Of a DNA stretch of 25,170 bases, positions 7,171 to 14,238 are shown piece by piece; positions within the stretch are counted from its first letter, which is position 1, and the number at the start of each line of letters is the position of its first letter. The DNA comes from a virus, in the IMG/VR virus record IMGVR_UViG_3300034374_001301, positions 1 to 25,170 of that record. One strand, 5' to 3'. Both the position numbers and the translations under genes were made by a program. A model generated the notes under the pieces. That model worked only from the letters and a program-made list of their open reading frames with translations. It was not told the DNA's origin and ran no database searches.

Positions 7171-10100
7171 ATGGCTGAACCAACTCCACTAGAATCATTA
7201 CAGCAAAAGTTGGACACCAACTCTCTTAATCCAAGAGAGTACAATACAGAACAGCTTTCAACTATTGATAATCTTATAGAACAGGGCGTGCTTAAAGGCC
7301 CTCGTATGAGTGACATTGTACAGAACTTTAATGCTACAGCAGAAACATTAGCTGAAGAAAAAGAATTTGCAAAAGATCCATTAGCAGTAGCTTTAAAAGA
7401 TAAATCTATATTTCAAGGAGAGCTTACAGGATTAATTCCAACAAGACCAGGAGCAGAACTAGTAGGAGACCTTACAGGTTCTCTATTGCCTTATATTAGA
7501 AACAAAGATGTTTTAGTTAACTCTTTAAAATTACCTAAAGCTGCTCAAAGTAAATTGTTTACTCAAAAAGCAATTGAACTATCTAGATACTTAGAAAAGA
7601 TACCTAAGATAGGTAAAGCATTTAAATTTACTAGAGGTATACTTATGGGTGCGGCTAAAGCTGCAGACGTTGCAACAAGTGCAAGAATAAAACCATTAAT
7701 TGCAACTGAGGTACAGTCTGTACTAGGTGGTGCAGTTGGAGCTGGGCTTGGTACAGGGGCTTATGACTTAGTTAACAGAAACTTTGGTAAAGATTTAGCA
7801 ATAGCTATTAATCAAGATTTAGCTAACTTAAAAGATCAAGATGTTCAATCTGATACAGGAGCAGCAATGTTAGAAGCGGCTAAGAACTCTTTATATTGGG
7901 GTGCAGGAGCTTCTGCCTTATTACCTATAGCTGGGGGTTTTGCTAAGGGAGTTAAATCATTATTTGGTTTAAAAGGAGATAAGGCGTTAGAATTAGCACA
8001 ATTTGCTTATGACAAAGGATTACCTATTCCATTATTAGCAGCTATGAAAGATGGCCCTTTATCTGGTATTGGTCAATCATATTTTAAAACAGTTGGGGTA
8101 TTTCCATTCGTATCTAAAATTGGAGACCAAGCATTAAGAGATGCTGAATTAAAATATGGTAAAGCATTCTTAAGTGATTTAGCAGGACTAGCACCTATTA
8201 CAAGAACAAGTGCATTATCTGTAGCTTCGATGCAACAATTTAAAAAACAATTTGAAACATATGCAAACTTAATATCTGATGGCTATACAGATTTTATGAG
8301 ACACGTTGATGATGTAGGTAATCCTCAATTCATTAAATTAGACAAAGCTCAGGCAGCGGCAAAAGAATTTATGGATGAATGGTCACAACAAATACCTAGA
8401 TTAAAAGCTATGTCAGATTATGGTGATGATGCTATTAAATTTGCAGACTATAAAAAAATGGTATTCGAAGAATTATCAGATAACAATGATCCATTAGTAC
8501 AACTTATGGGGTACTTATCTTATGCTAAAGGTGACGTACAAATGACTGCTAAAGAGTTTGCAGGATTACAAAGACTAGCTACAAGAGCTATTGAAAAAAC
8601 AAATTTCTTTGATGCAAGAAAATCAATATTCAAGATTAAAGATGGATTTGATATGGACTTTGCAACCTCAGCAGCAAAATTAGATAAGAACGTATTACTA
8701 GGAGATACTGTAGTTAAAGCAGAATATGAAAAAGCATTAGCAGAAGGTGGTCAAGTAGCAGCTGACAGGTATTTAAATAATGCTTTAGAAAGAGTATCAG
8801 GATTAAATCAACAATTAAAATTAGCTAATACTAAATTTAATCAATTTTTAAAACCGTATGAAAAGAGTGCTGTAGCAGCAGCCATCAAAGCTGGAGATAA
8901 ATCTTTATTCACAAGCAAACAGTTGTACGGCATAGGTGGTAAAGAATCTATTCCAATGGAGCAAGTATTCACATCTATTGAAAAGGCTGCATTTAAATCT
9001 GGAAATCCTGGATCTATAGAAGAACTTAAACATTTCTATGGTTACAATACATCTAAAGCAGGTAAAGAAATGTTTGACAGAGCATTTAGCAGACACATCT
9101 ACGATGCATACTTAAAATCATTTAGTGAAGAAAGTTTAAAAACAGGAAGTGCTTTTGATTTATTAAAACAAATGCAAACAACTAAACCTAAAACTCATTC
9201 AATGGTAGACGATGTACTAGAACAAGGAGGAATGAGAGATTTATATGCTGCAAGAAACGTAACTGTTAAAGATGTATTATCGGGACAAGCAGATGAATCC
9301 ATTCAAATAACATTTGGTAAAGGAGACTTTGCAGAGTTTAGTGCAGATAAATTTAGAGCAGCATTAGGATTTGATGGCCCTGCAGGTCAAGAAGCTAGAC
9401 GAATGATGATACAAGCTTACGGTGGTGGTATGAAAGGTGCTCAAGCTTTAGATAATTTAGAAAAATTTATTAACTATACAAAAGCATTATCAGACGTACC
9501 TATTTCTGAAACATCAGCATTCTTACAAAGACGATTAACTTTATCTGGAGGAGCAGGTTTATTAGGAGGAGTTGTTATGGGAGGTGGTATGTTTGCTGCT
9601 AATCCATTAGCTCCATTAGTTTTCTTATATGCATCAAGAAAAATTGGTAAAGTATTAACTGATCCTGAAGCATTAAGACGTATGATGGATGTATTATCAC
9701 CAGCAGAAAGATTAGCTTTTGCTAAAAAAGAGGTTGGTGTAAAAAGTTTTGTTGGTATTCCTGTCACAGTTGGTGAAACCAAAGCTAGAGCATTTGCTAG
9801 ATTTGCAAACTATATGGCAGAAGAAGATGCAGATTTACCTAAAGTAGATCCTAGTAAGATTGACCCACAAGAGATCATTGACAGATTATCTAATATACCA
9901 ATGACCATACCTAAAAAAGGATTTAATTTTGACAGTCTTCCAAAAGAAGAAAGAGAACGAATTGCTCCTGAAAGAGAAATGGAGAAACAAATCCCAACAT
10001 CTTTATTGGTTGAAGCTACAGGATTTGCAGATGGATTTAATGTAGGAGAGAATCAAGCCATTCAAGCAGTTAATGTTGACTATGGTATACAACCATCACC

Positions 10101-10284
10101 TGAAGCAGAACAACAAGGACAACAAACTACTATTCCAGGTATAAATCAAATACCAACATTGCAAGCTCCAGCAGCACCTGAAGCACCACAAGTTAAACAA
10201 CAAAAATTTGAAACCTTATTTCCATTTGATGTAACTGGACAAATGATTGCTGGTCAAGGAGGCACTACTAACAATGCTATGTAA
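7171..10284 (+). CDS. giant (1037-aa) internal virion / DNA-ejection-type protein
   Basis: This is the largest gene in the window, starting MAEPTPLESLQQKLDTN 4 nt after the previous stop, with AAGGA upstream. The protein is mostly helical. A glycine-rich hydrophobic stretch, GGAVGAGLGTGAYDLV, lies near residue 190 and a longer one (LLGGVVMGGGMFAANPLAPL) near 796-815. Both could insert in a membrane. The C-terminus is Pro/Gln-rich and unstructured (about 970-1015), ending in GQGGTTNNAM. Large helical proteins with membrane-active patches directly downstream of a gp13/gp14-like pair fit ejected core proteins, analogous to T7 gp16. No lytic transglycosylase motif could be identified. It overlaps the following Cys-rich mini-gene by 11 nt. 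Confidence 0.66.
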   Translation: MAEPTPLESLQQKLDTNSLNPREYNTEQLSTIDNLIEQGVLKGPRMSDIVQNFNATAETLAEEKEFAKDPLAVALKDKSIFQGELTGLIPTRPGAELVGDLTGSLLPYIRNKDVLVNSLKLPKAAQSKLFTQKAIELSRYLEKIPKIGKAFKFTRGILMGAAKAADVATSARIKPLIATEVQSVLGGAVGAGLGTGAYDLVNRNFGKDLAIAINQDLANLKDQDVQSDTGAAMLEAAKNSLYWGAGASALLPIAGGFAKGVKSLFGLKGDKALELAQFAYDKGLPIPLLAAMKDGPLSGIGQSYFKTVGVFPFVSKIGDQALRDAELKYGKAFLSDLAGLAPITRTSALSVASMQQFKKQFETYANLISDGYTDFMRHVDDVGNPQFIKLDKAQAAAKEFMDEWSQQIPRLKAMSDYGDDAIKFADYKKMVFEELSDNNDPLVQLMGYLSYAKGDVQMTAKEFAGLQRLATRAIEKTNFFDARKSIFKIKDGFDMDFATSAAKLDKNVLLGDTVVKAEYEKALAEGGQVAADRYLNNALERVSGLNQQLKLANTKFNQFLKPYEKSAVAAAIKAGDKSLFTSKQLYGIGGKESIPMEQVFTSIEKAAFKSGNPGSIEELKHFYGYNTSKAGKEMFDRAFSRHIYDAYLKSFSEESLKTGSAFDLLKQMQTTKPKTHSMVDDVLEQGGMRDLYAARNVTVKDVLSGQADESIQITFGKGDFAEFSADKFRAALGFDGPAGQEARRMMIQAYGGGMKGAQALDNLEKFINYTKALSDVPISETSAFLQRRLTLSGGAGLLGGVVMGGGMFAANPLAPLVFLYASRKIGKVLTDPEALRRMMDVLSPAERLAFAKKEVGVKSFVGIPVTVGETKARAFARFANYMAEEDADLPKVDPSKIDPQEIIDRLSNIPMTIPKKGFNFDSLPKEERERIAPEREMEKQIPTSLLVEATGFADGFNVGENQAIQAVNVDYGIQPSPEAEQQGQQTTIPGINQIPTLQAPAAPEAPQVKQQKFETLFPFDVTGQMIAGQGGTTNNAM

Positions 10285-10429
10285 TAGTTGTGGTAATGAA
10301 GCTCATTGTGGAGAAAAACTAACTGATGAAGTTAATGGCATCAAGACAATTGAATGTAAAAAATGTACTTGTCAGGAATGCAAAGACTTTGAAAAATATA
10401 ACAAGGAAGATGAATTCAATGGAGCCTAG
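10274..10429 (+). CDS. 51-aa cysteine-rich putative zinc-binding protein
   Basis: The most likely start is the ATG at 10274, which begins MLCNSCGNEAHCGEK and lies inside the last codons of the preceding gene; a GTG-free extension to 10247 is possible but less likely. Seven cysteines (3, 6, 12, 28, 31, 33, 36) form CxxC and CxxCxCxxC clusters, suggesting one or two zinc sites of rubredoxin/zinc-ribbon type. The tail is charged (DFEKYNKEDEF). Its function is unknown. It overlaps the next gene by 11 nt, so three genes in a row are translationally linked at the end of the late block. Confidence 0.6.
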   Translation: MLCNSCGNEAHCGEKLTDEVNGIKTIECKKCTCQECKDFEKYNKEDEFNGA

Positions 10430-10622
10430 AAATACTAGAGAACATATTATAACTCTTCAAGGACACGTTACAGGTGTAAAGAGAGAACTATACCATATTA
10501 AAAAACAACAAGAACAAACACACGAACATATTGAAAAGACAGTTAAAAAGTTAGATTGGATATTAGGTCTTATTATAGCTGGACTAGCATTTTTTGCTTC
10601 TAAAGCCTTTGTTGGCTTTTAA
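10419..10622 (+). CDS. coiled-coil plus C-terminal transmembrane protein, holin-like (XhlA-type layout)
   Basis: The start chosen is ATG 10419, with AAGGAAG 8 nt upstream; the in-frame ATG at 10410 and a longer frame from 10326 are alternatives. The 67-aa protein begins MEPRNTREHIITLQGHV, runs through a charged helical or coiled-coil segment (VKRELYHIKKQQEQ), and ends with a single hydrophobic helix, WILGLIIAGLAFFASKAF, close to the C-terminus. That layout resembles XhlA-like holin accessory proteins and small lysis-cassette proteins at the end of phage late operons. No endolysin is next to it in this window, so the lysis role is an inference from topology and position. A terminator-like hairpin follows directly. 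Confidence 0.6.
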   Translation: MEPRNTREHIITLQGHVTGVKRELYHIKKQQEQTHEHIEKTVKKLDWILGLIIAGLAFFASKAFVGF

Positions 10623-10648
10623 AAAACCTCCTGAGAGGCCTCAGAATT
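10621..10648. terminator. hairpin between the late block and the replication block
   Basis: CTGAG (10631-10635) and CTCAG (10640-10644) pair around loop AGGC. CCTC/GAGG (10627-10630 with 10634-10637) is an alternative pairing. Read on the minus strand, the hairpin is followed by six T residues (opposite 10621-10626), so it looks like an intrinsic terminator for leftward transcription. On the plus strand no T run follows, so rightward termination would be weak. It sits exactly after the last late gene. Confidence 0.4.
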
Positions 10649-10691
10649 AACCGTTTGACATCTTTCCGATACTAGGGTACCCCTTGTTTTT

Positions 10692-11408
10692 ATGAGAATT
10701 ATTAGAAATGATAATAGTTTTACCGTTGATGATTTTGCCTGGAACAGGAATAAATATCAGTATAAGAAGTTTTCAAGACAAGAGGAAAACGGACAACGGA
10801 CATATAACGTAGATAATAAAAAAATACCTAGCGTTACAACAATACTATCAGCAACTAAATCCCAAGAAGATATTGATTCTCTTAGAAGATGGAGAGATAG
10901 AATAGGAGATGAAGCAGCTAGAAAAACTACTATTGATGCTGCTAGAAGAGGAACTGAAATGCATTATGTATTAGAACAATACATTAATGGTCAAGGTTAT
11001 TTTAACTTATCTGAAGAAGGTGCCAAGGCTAGATTGATGGCACATAAAATCATAGAGAATATGCAAGCTTTAGAAATCATATATGGTAACGAAGTATCCT
11101 TACACTATGAAGAACTATATGCAGGTGCAACAGACTTAATTGGTATACACGGAGGTAAGCCAACCATCATAGACTTTAAACAATCAAATAAATTAAAACA
11201 AAGAAACTACGTAGAAGATTATTATTATCAGATTGCAGCATATGCCTTAGCACACGAAAAGAATTACGGGCCAATTGATAAAGGTTTAATAGCTATCTGT
11301 ACAAAAGATTTAGTCTATCAAGAATTTATTTTAGATAAAGACGATTTAAAAAGATACAAAGATAAGTGGATTCAAAGAGTAGAACAATTTAACAGAGCCA
11401 AGCTTTAA
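10692..11408 (+). CDS. PD-(D/E)XK exonuclease (RecB/Cas4-like nuclease family)
   Basis: This 238-aa protein is likely a DNA exonuclease used in recombination or host-DNA degradation, comparable in role to T7 gp6. KIPSVTTILSAT (about 44-55) matches the N-terminal motif of this family. RRGTEMHYVLEQYI (about 85-98) carries a typical G-x-x-x-H helix. The catalytic core is visible as EELYAGATDLIGI (Asp of motif I), then TIIDFKQSNK (the D-x-K core) and YYYQIAAYALAH (the QxxxY helix motif). The length suits a stand-alone single-domain nuclease. No Shine-Dalgarno sequence precedes the ATG. Its 3' end overlaps that of the minus-strand helicase by 20 nt, so the two transcripts would be antisense to each other at their ends. 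Confidence 0.83.
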   Translation: MRIIRNDNSFTVDDFAWNRNKYQYKKFSRQEENGQRTYNVDNKKIPSVTTILSATKSQEDIDSLRRWRDRIGDEAARKTTIDAARRGTEMHYVLEQYINGQGYFNLSEEGAKARLMAHKIIENMQALEIIYGNEVSLHYEELYAGATDLIGIHGGKPTIIDFKQSNKLKQRNYVEDYYYQIAAYALAHEKNYGPIDKGLIAICTKDLVYQEFILDKDDLKRYKDKWIQRVEQFNRAKL

Positions 11409-12813
11409 CAGTTTCACCTAAAGTCTCAGCAGATAATTTAACTTTACCTTGTAAAGCTTTTAAAATGTGTTTGTCTATGGTTTTTTGTGCAACAAGATCA
11501 ATATAAGTGACATTCCGTTTCTGGCCGATTCGATGAGCCCTGTCTTCACTTTGTTGTCTGATTTCCAAATTGAAATTATTACTAAAGTATACCACATAAG
11601 AAGCTGCGGTAAGAGTAAGACCAAAACCACCAGTGGAAGGATTGCCAACAAAAAAACGACATTGAGGATCTTCTTGAAAACGTTTGACGGCTGTTTGACG
11701 ATCAGCTGTAGTAATCTCACCGTATATAGCCACAGTAGAGTTTTTCCCATATTTATCCTCCAACGTTTGCATAATTTTTTTAATATTATACACGTAGTTA
11801 GCCCAGATAATAACCTTAGCATCTGTATTTTCTATAATCTCTAGTAGCTCCTCCATCTTAGGACAATCTTTAAATTCGTGAATGTTACCAGCATCATCTT
11901 TAACAAACCCGCAAGTAACTTGATGGAGACGAAGTAATTCAGTAAGTTTATTATTATAACTAACGGTATCATCATTGATGACAGCTAAGGCACGTTCTTT
12001 TAATTCGTGATATGTTTGTCTCTGTTCTTTAGTTAATTCTACTTCGTGCTGTAAACGTATCTTGTCAGGTAAGTCTAAACAATCGTCTTTACGAACTCTG
12101 TAAGAGAAAGCTTTTAACTTAGCATCAAGCTCATCTAAGTTAATATAATATTTAGGAGCGTGTATATAACGATCATTACCTATTCTTATCTGATCCATAA
12201 CTGCATAACGTGCTCTAAACGTAAAGTAATTATTAAAACCAAGCAGGGCTGGACTTAAGAACTCGCATTGAGTATATAGATCCAATGGAGATTTTGTTAC
12301 TGGTGATCCTGTTAGTACTCTCTTGTACTTGGATTGTAGGCATACTTTTAAGATATTCTTTGTACGTGCTGCTGTTCTGTTTTTTATTGTCGTACTTTCA
12401 TCTAATATAACCATTGTATTTCTAAAACGAATCATAATCTTCTTTAAAAAATCTACACCGCTTTTGTGAGACAAAGCCTCTACGTTCATTAAAATGATTC
12501 CTAGTTTATTTTGTAATAAAAAATCAGTAGATAAATCTTTTATCTTAGGCCAACAAAACATTTCATATTGAACTTCATCTGATAAATGAGTTTCAATTTC
12601 AGTCTTCCAATTCATATAAACTGATTTAGGTGCAATAATAATTGCAAGATCAATTTCATTTTGTTCCTTTAGTATTCCCATATTATCTATGGCAACTTTA
12701 GTTTTACCTGTGCCCATCTCCATAAACAAAGCATAGTTATTTTTATTCCAAGATAAATCTAATGCTTTACGCTGATGGTCAAAAGGTTTTGTTTTAAAGT
12801 TATATTTTTTCAT
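11389..12813 (-). CDS. SNF2-family DEAD-like helicase / DNA translocase
   Basis: This 474-aa SF2 ATPase (start chosen at MKKYNFKTKPFDHQ, with an in-frame ATG 18 nt earlier) has the full motif set. The Q-motif-like FDHQRKALDL is at 11-20. Walker A MGTGKT is at 33-38. Motif Ia is APKSVYMNWK (61-70). The motif II DEST at 138-141 replaces the common DExH. Motif III is LTGSP. The second lobe has GGFGLTLTAASYVVYFSN (motif V) and QQSEDRAHRIGQ (motif VI). Length matches single-polypeptide phage SNF2 proteins without accessory domains. It likely remodels DNA-protein complexes or aids replication/recombination. It is the only large minus-strand gene here, lies inside the replication block, and has its own promoter overlapping the opposing one. 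Confidence 0.88.
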   Translation of the reverse strand: MKKYNFKTKPFDHQRKALDLSWNKNNYALFMEMGTGKTKVAIDNMGILKEQNEIDLAIIIAPKSVYMNWKTEIETHLSDEVQYEMFCWPKIKDLSTDFLLQNKLGIILMNVEALSHKSGVDFLKKIMIRFRNTMVILDESTTIKNRTAARTKNILKVCLQSKYKRVLTGSPVTKSPLDLYTQCEFLSPALLGFNNYFTFRARYAVMDQIRIGNDRYIHAPKYYINLDELDAKLKAFSYRVRKDDCLDLPDKIRLQHEVELTKEQRQTYHELKERALAVINDDTVSYNNKLTELLRLHQVTCGFVKDDAGNIHEFKDCPKMEELLEIIENTDAKVIIWANYVYNIKKIMQTLEDKYGKNSTVAIYGEITTADRQTAVKRFQEDPQCRFFVGNPSTGGFGLTLTAASYVVYFSNNFNLEIRQQSEDRAHRIGQKRNVTYIDLVAQKTIDKHILKALQGKVKLSAETLGETVKAWLC

Positions 12814-12842
12814 TTGACAAAATCTATACATTAATTTAAAAA
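12814..12842 (+). promoter_or_regulatory. rightward promoter of the replication operon
   Basis: TTGACA at 12814-12819 (perfect -35), 17 bp spacer, TAAAAA at 12837-12842 (4 of 6). Transcription would start near 12849, giving a short leader with a strong AGGAGG (12859-12864) before the ATG at 12869. It physically overlaps the leftward promoter of the helicase. Confidence 0.55.
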
Positions 12843-12850
12843 CGAATCAA
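12823..12850 (-). promoter_or_regulatory. leftward promoter of the SNF2 helicase gene
   Basis: On the minus strand TTGATT (12850-12845, 4 of 6) is followed after 16 bp by TATAGA (12828-12823, 4 of 6). Nine nt further on is the ATG at 12813. There is no Shine-Dalgarno sequence, so a nearly leaderless transcript is implied, and this supports the start at 12813. It is interleaved with the rightward promoter. Confidence 0.4.
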
Positions 12851-12868
12851 CTTAAAAAAGGAGGATCT

Positions 12869-13408
12869 ATGGATCTAGAAGCAATATCAACCACAATGAC
12901 GGTTGACGATAAAGAACTATCATCCCTATCTTCACTTTGTAAGGACTTACTAGAGCAACAAGAAATGATTGCTAATCTAGAGGAACAGTTAAAAACGATT
13001 AAAGAAAAAGAACGTGAACTGTCCGAAGATCGTATTCCTAACAAAATGAGTGAGTTAGGATATAGTAAGCTGACATTGAAAGATGGTCAAAAAATAGAGA
13101 TCAAACCTTTCTATGCAGCAAAGATTCCCTCAGAACGTGTACAGGAGGCATTTCAATGGCTCAGGGACAACGGTCACGGGGATCTAATCAAGAATAACAT
13201 TACCCTTACATTTGGTAGAAGCCAAGATAACGAGGCTAAAAATCTTGTTGACGAACTTCGACAAAAAGGGCATAATGTTAACCAAGTCGAAAAGGTAGAG
13301 CCGATGACTTTAAAGGCTTTCGTTAAAGACGAAATCACACAAGGTCGATCTGTTCCATCCGATTTATTCGGCGTATATATAGCGAACAAAACAAAACTAA
13401 CAACGTAG
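12869..13408 (+). CDS. conserved replication-module protein with N-terminal coiled coil, function unknown
   Basis: This 179-aa protein is preceded by an ideal AGGAGG 4 nt before the ATG. Residues ~15-55 form a charged heptad-like helix (LLEQQEMIANLEEQLKTIKE). They are followed by a compact domain with YSKLTLKDGQKIEIKPFYAA (about 65-84) and the conserved-looking LRDNGHGDLIKNNITLTFG (about 98-116). I recognise this domain arrangement from marine phages, where it sits just upstream of a putative ssDNA-binding protein, but I know no assigned activity. Being the first gene of the rightward replication operon with a strong ribosome binding site, it is probably abundant early. A DNA-binding or replication accessory role is inferred from context only. 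Confidence 0.7.
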   Translation: MDLEAISTTMTVDDKELSSLSSLCKDLLEQQEMIANLEEQLKTIKEKERELSEDRIPNKMSELGYSKLTLKDGQKIEIKPFYAAKIPSERVQEAFQWLRDNGHGDLIKNNITLTFGRSQDNEAKNLVDELRQKGHNVNQVEKVEPMTLKAFVKDEITQGRSVPSDLFGVYIANKTKLTT

Positions 13409-13416
13409 GAGGAAAA

Positions 13417-14235
13417 ATGTCTAAAGCACAAACGCAAACGACAAACGCAGTCGCTACAAAACAATCTTCTAGTGTAGCAACACTAGATGTAACTCAACTA
13501 GAAAATCTTGCAGGTTTAGGTGTCGAGAATGTAGGTCAAAGAGATTTGGCACTACCGTTCTTAAAGATACTATCTCAATTATCTCCGCAGGTAACTGCTG
13601 GTGATTCAAGATATATTGAAGAAGCCAAACCTGGTCAGATTTATAACTCTGTCTCAGATCAACTATACGATGGAAAAAAAGGAATAAGAGTTATTCCTTG
13701 TTTTTATAAGTTAGAGTATCTAGAGTGGAGAGATAGAGGTCAAGAAGGATCAGGAGCTCCAATAGCTATCTATGATTCTACATCTGACATATTATCAAAA
13801 ACTACTAGAGGGCCTGATAAAAAAGATAGATTACCAAACGGTAATTATATTGAAGAGACGGCTTCTCATTATGTAGTTTTAGTTGATGATAATGATCAAG
13901 CTACTGAGACAGCTTTAATTACAATGAAAGCTACTCAGAGAAAAAAATCTAGAAAATGGAACTCAATGATTATGACTCAAAGAGTTAAAGGCAAAAATGG
14001 TTTCTTTCAACCACCATCATTTGCTCAAATTTATAGATTGAAAACTACTCTTGAAAAGAACAATTTAGGTTCTTGGTATGGGTGGGATGTTGAGTTTGAT
14101 TCAAATGTAAACAATCCAACTTTACTTAAATCCGCTCAAGATTTTTACAACACTTGTAAACAAGGTGAAGTAAAAGTACAGCACGGAGAAGAGGAGCCAA
14201 CACAATCTGCAACTACTCAGAATAATCCATACTAA
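13417..14235 (+). CDS. putative ssDNA-binding / recombination accessory protein
   Basis: This 272-aa protein has AGGAGG 4 nt before the ATG. The N-terminal ~30 residues are Thr/Gln/Ser-rich and disordered. The core runs from LALPFLKILSQLSPQV (about 43-58) through a beta-rich middle (GIRVIPCFYKLEYLEWRDRG). KSRKWNSMIMTQRVKG and FAQIYRLKTTLEKNNLGSWYGW follow, a basic and aromatic-rich stretch suited to single-strand binding. The C-terminal tail is flexible and contains EEEP, as in many phage SSBs, though it lacks a run of acidic residues. Its position between the coiled-coil protein and primase in a replication operon, and the high expression implied by its ribosome binding site, favour an SSB-like role. 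The assignment rests on context and composition. Confidence 0.55.
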   Translation: MSKAQTQTTNAVATKQSSSVATLDVTQLENLAGLGVENVGQRDLALPFLKILSQLSPQVTAGDSRYIEEAKPGQIYNSVSDQLYDGKKGIRVIPCFYKLEYLEWRDRGQEGSGAPIAIYDSTSDILSKTTRGPDKKDRLPNGNYIEETASHYVVLVDDNDQATETALITMKATQRKKSRKWNSMIMTQRVKGKNGFFQPPSFAQIYRLKTTLEKNNLGSWYGWDVEFDSNVNNPTLLKSAQDFYNTCKQGEVKVQHGEEEPTQSATTQNNPY

Positions 14236-14238
14236 TCT

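Noticed and set aside
10675-10691. GGGTACCC palindrome followed by TTGTTTTT as an intrinsic terminator
   Set aside because: A stem of three base pairs closing a two-base loop is not a feasible hairpin.
10655-10692. TTGACA at 10655-10660 as a promoter of the exonuclease gene
   Set aside because: The -35 is perfect and its distance to the ATG matches other promoters here, but the 17-bp-spaced -10 would be TACCCC, which is not acceptable for sigma70. It may use a phage-modified polymerase, but I cannot support that.
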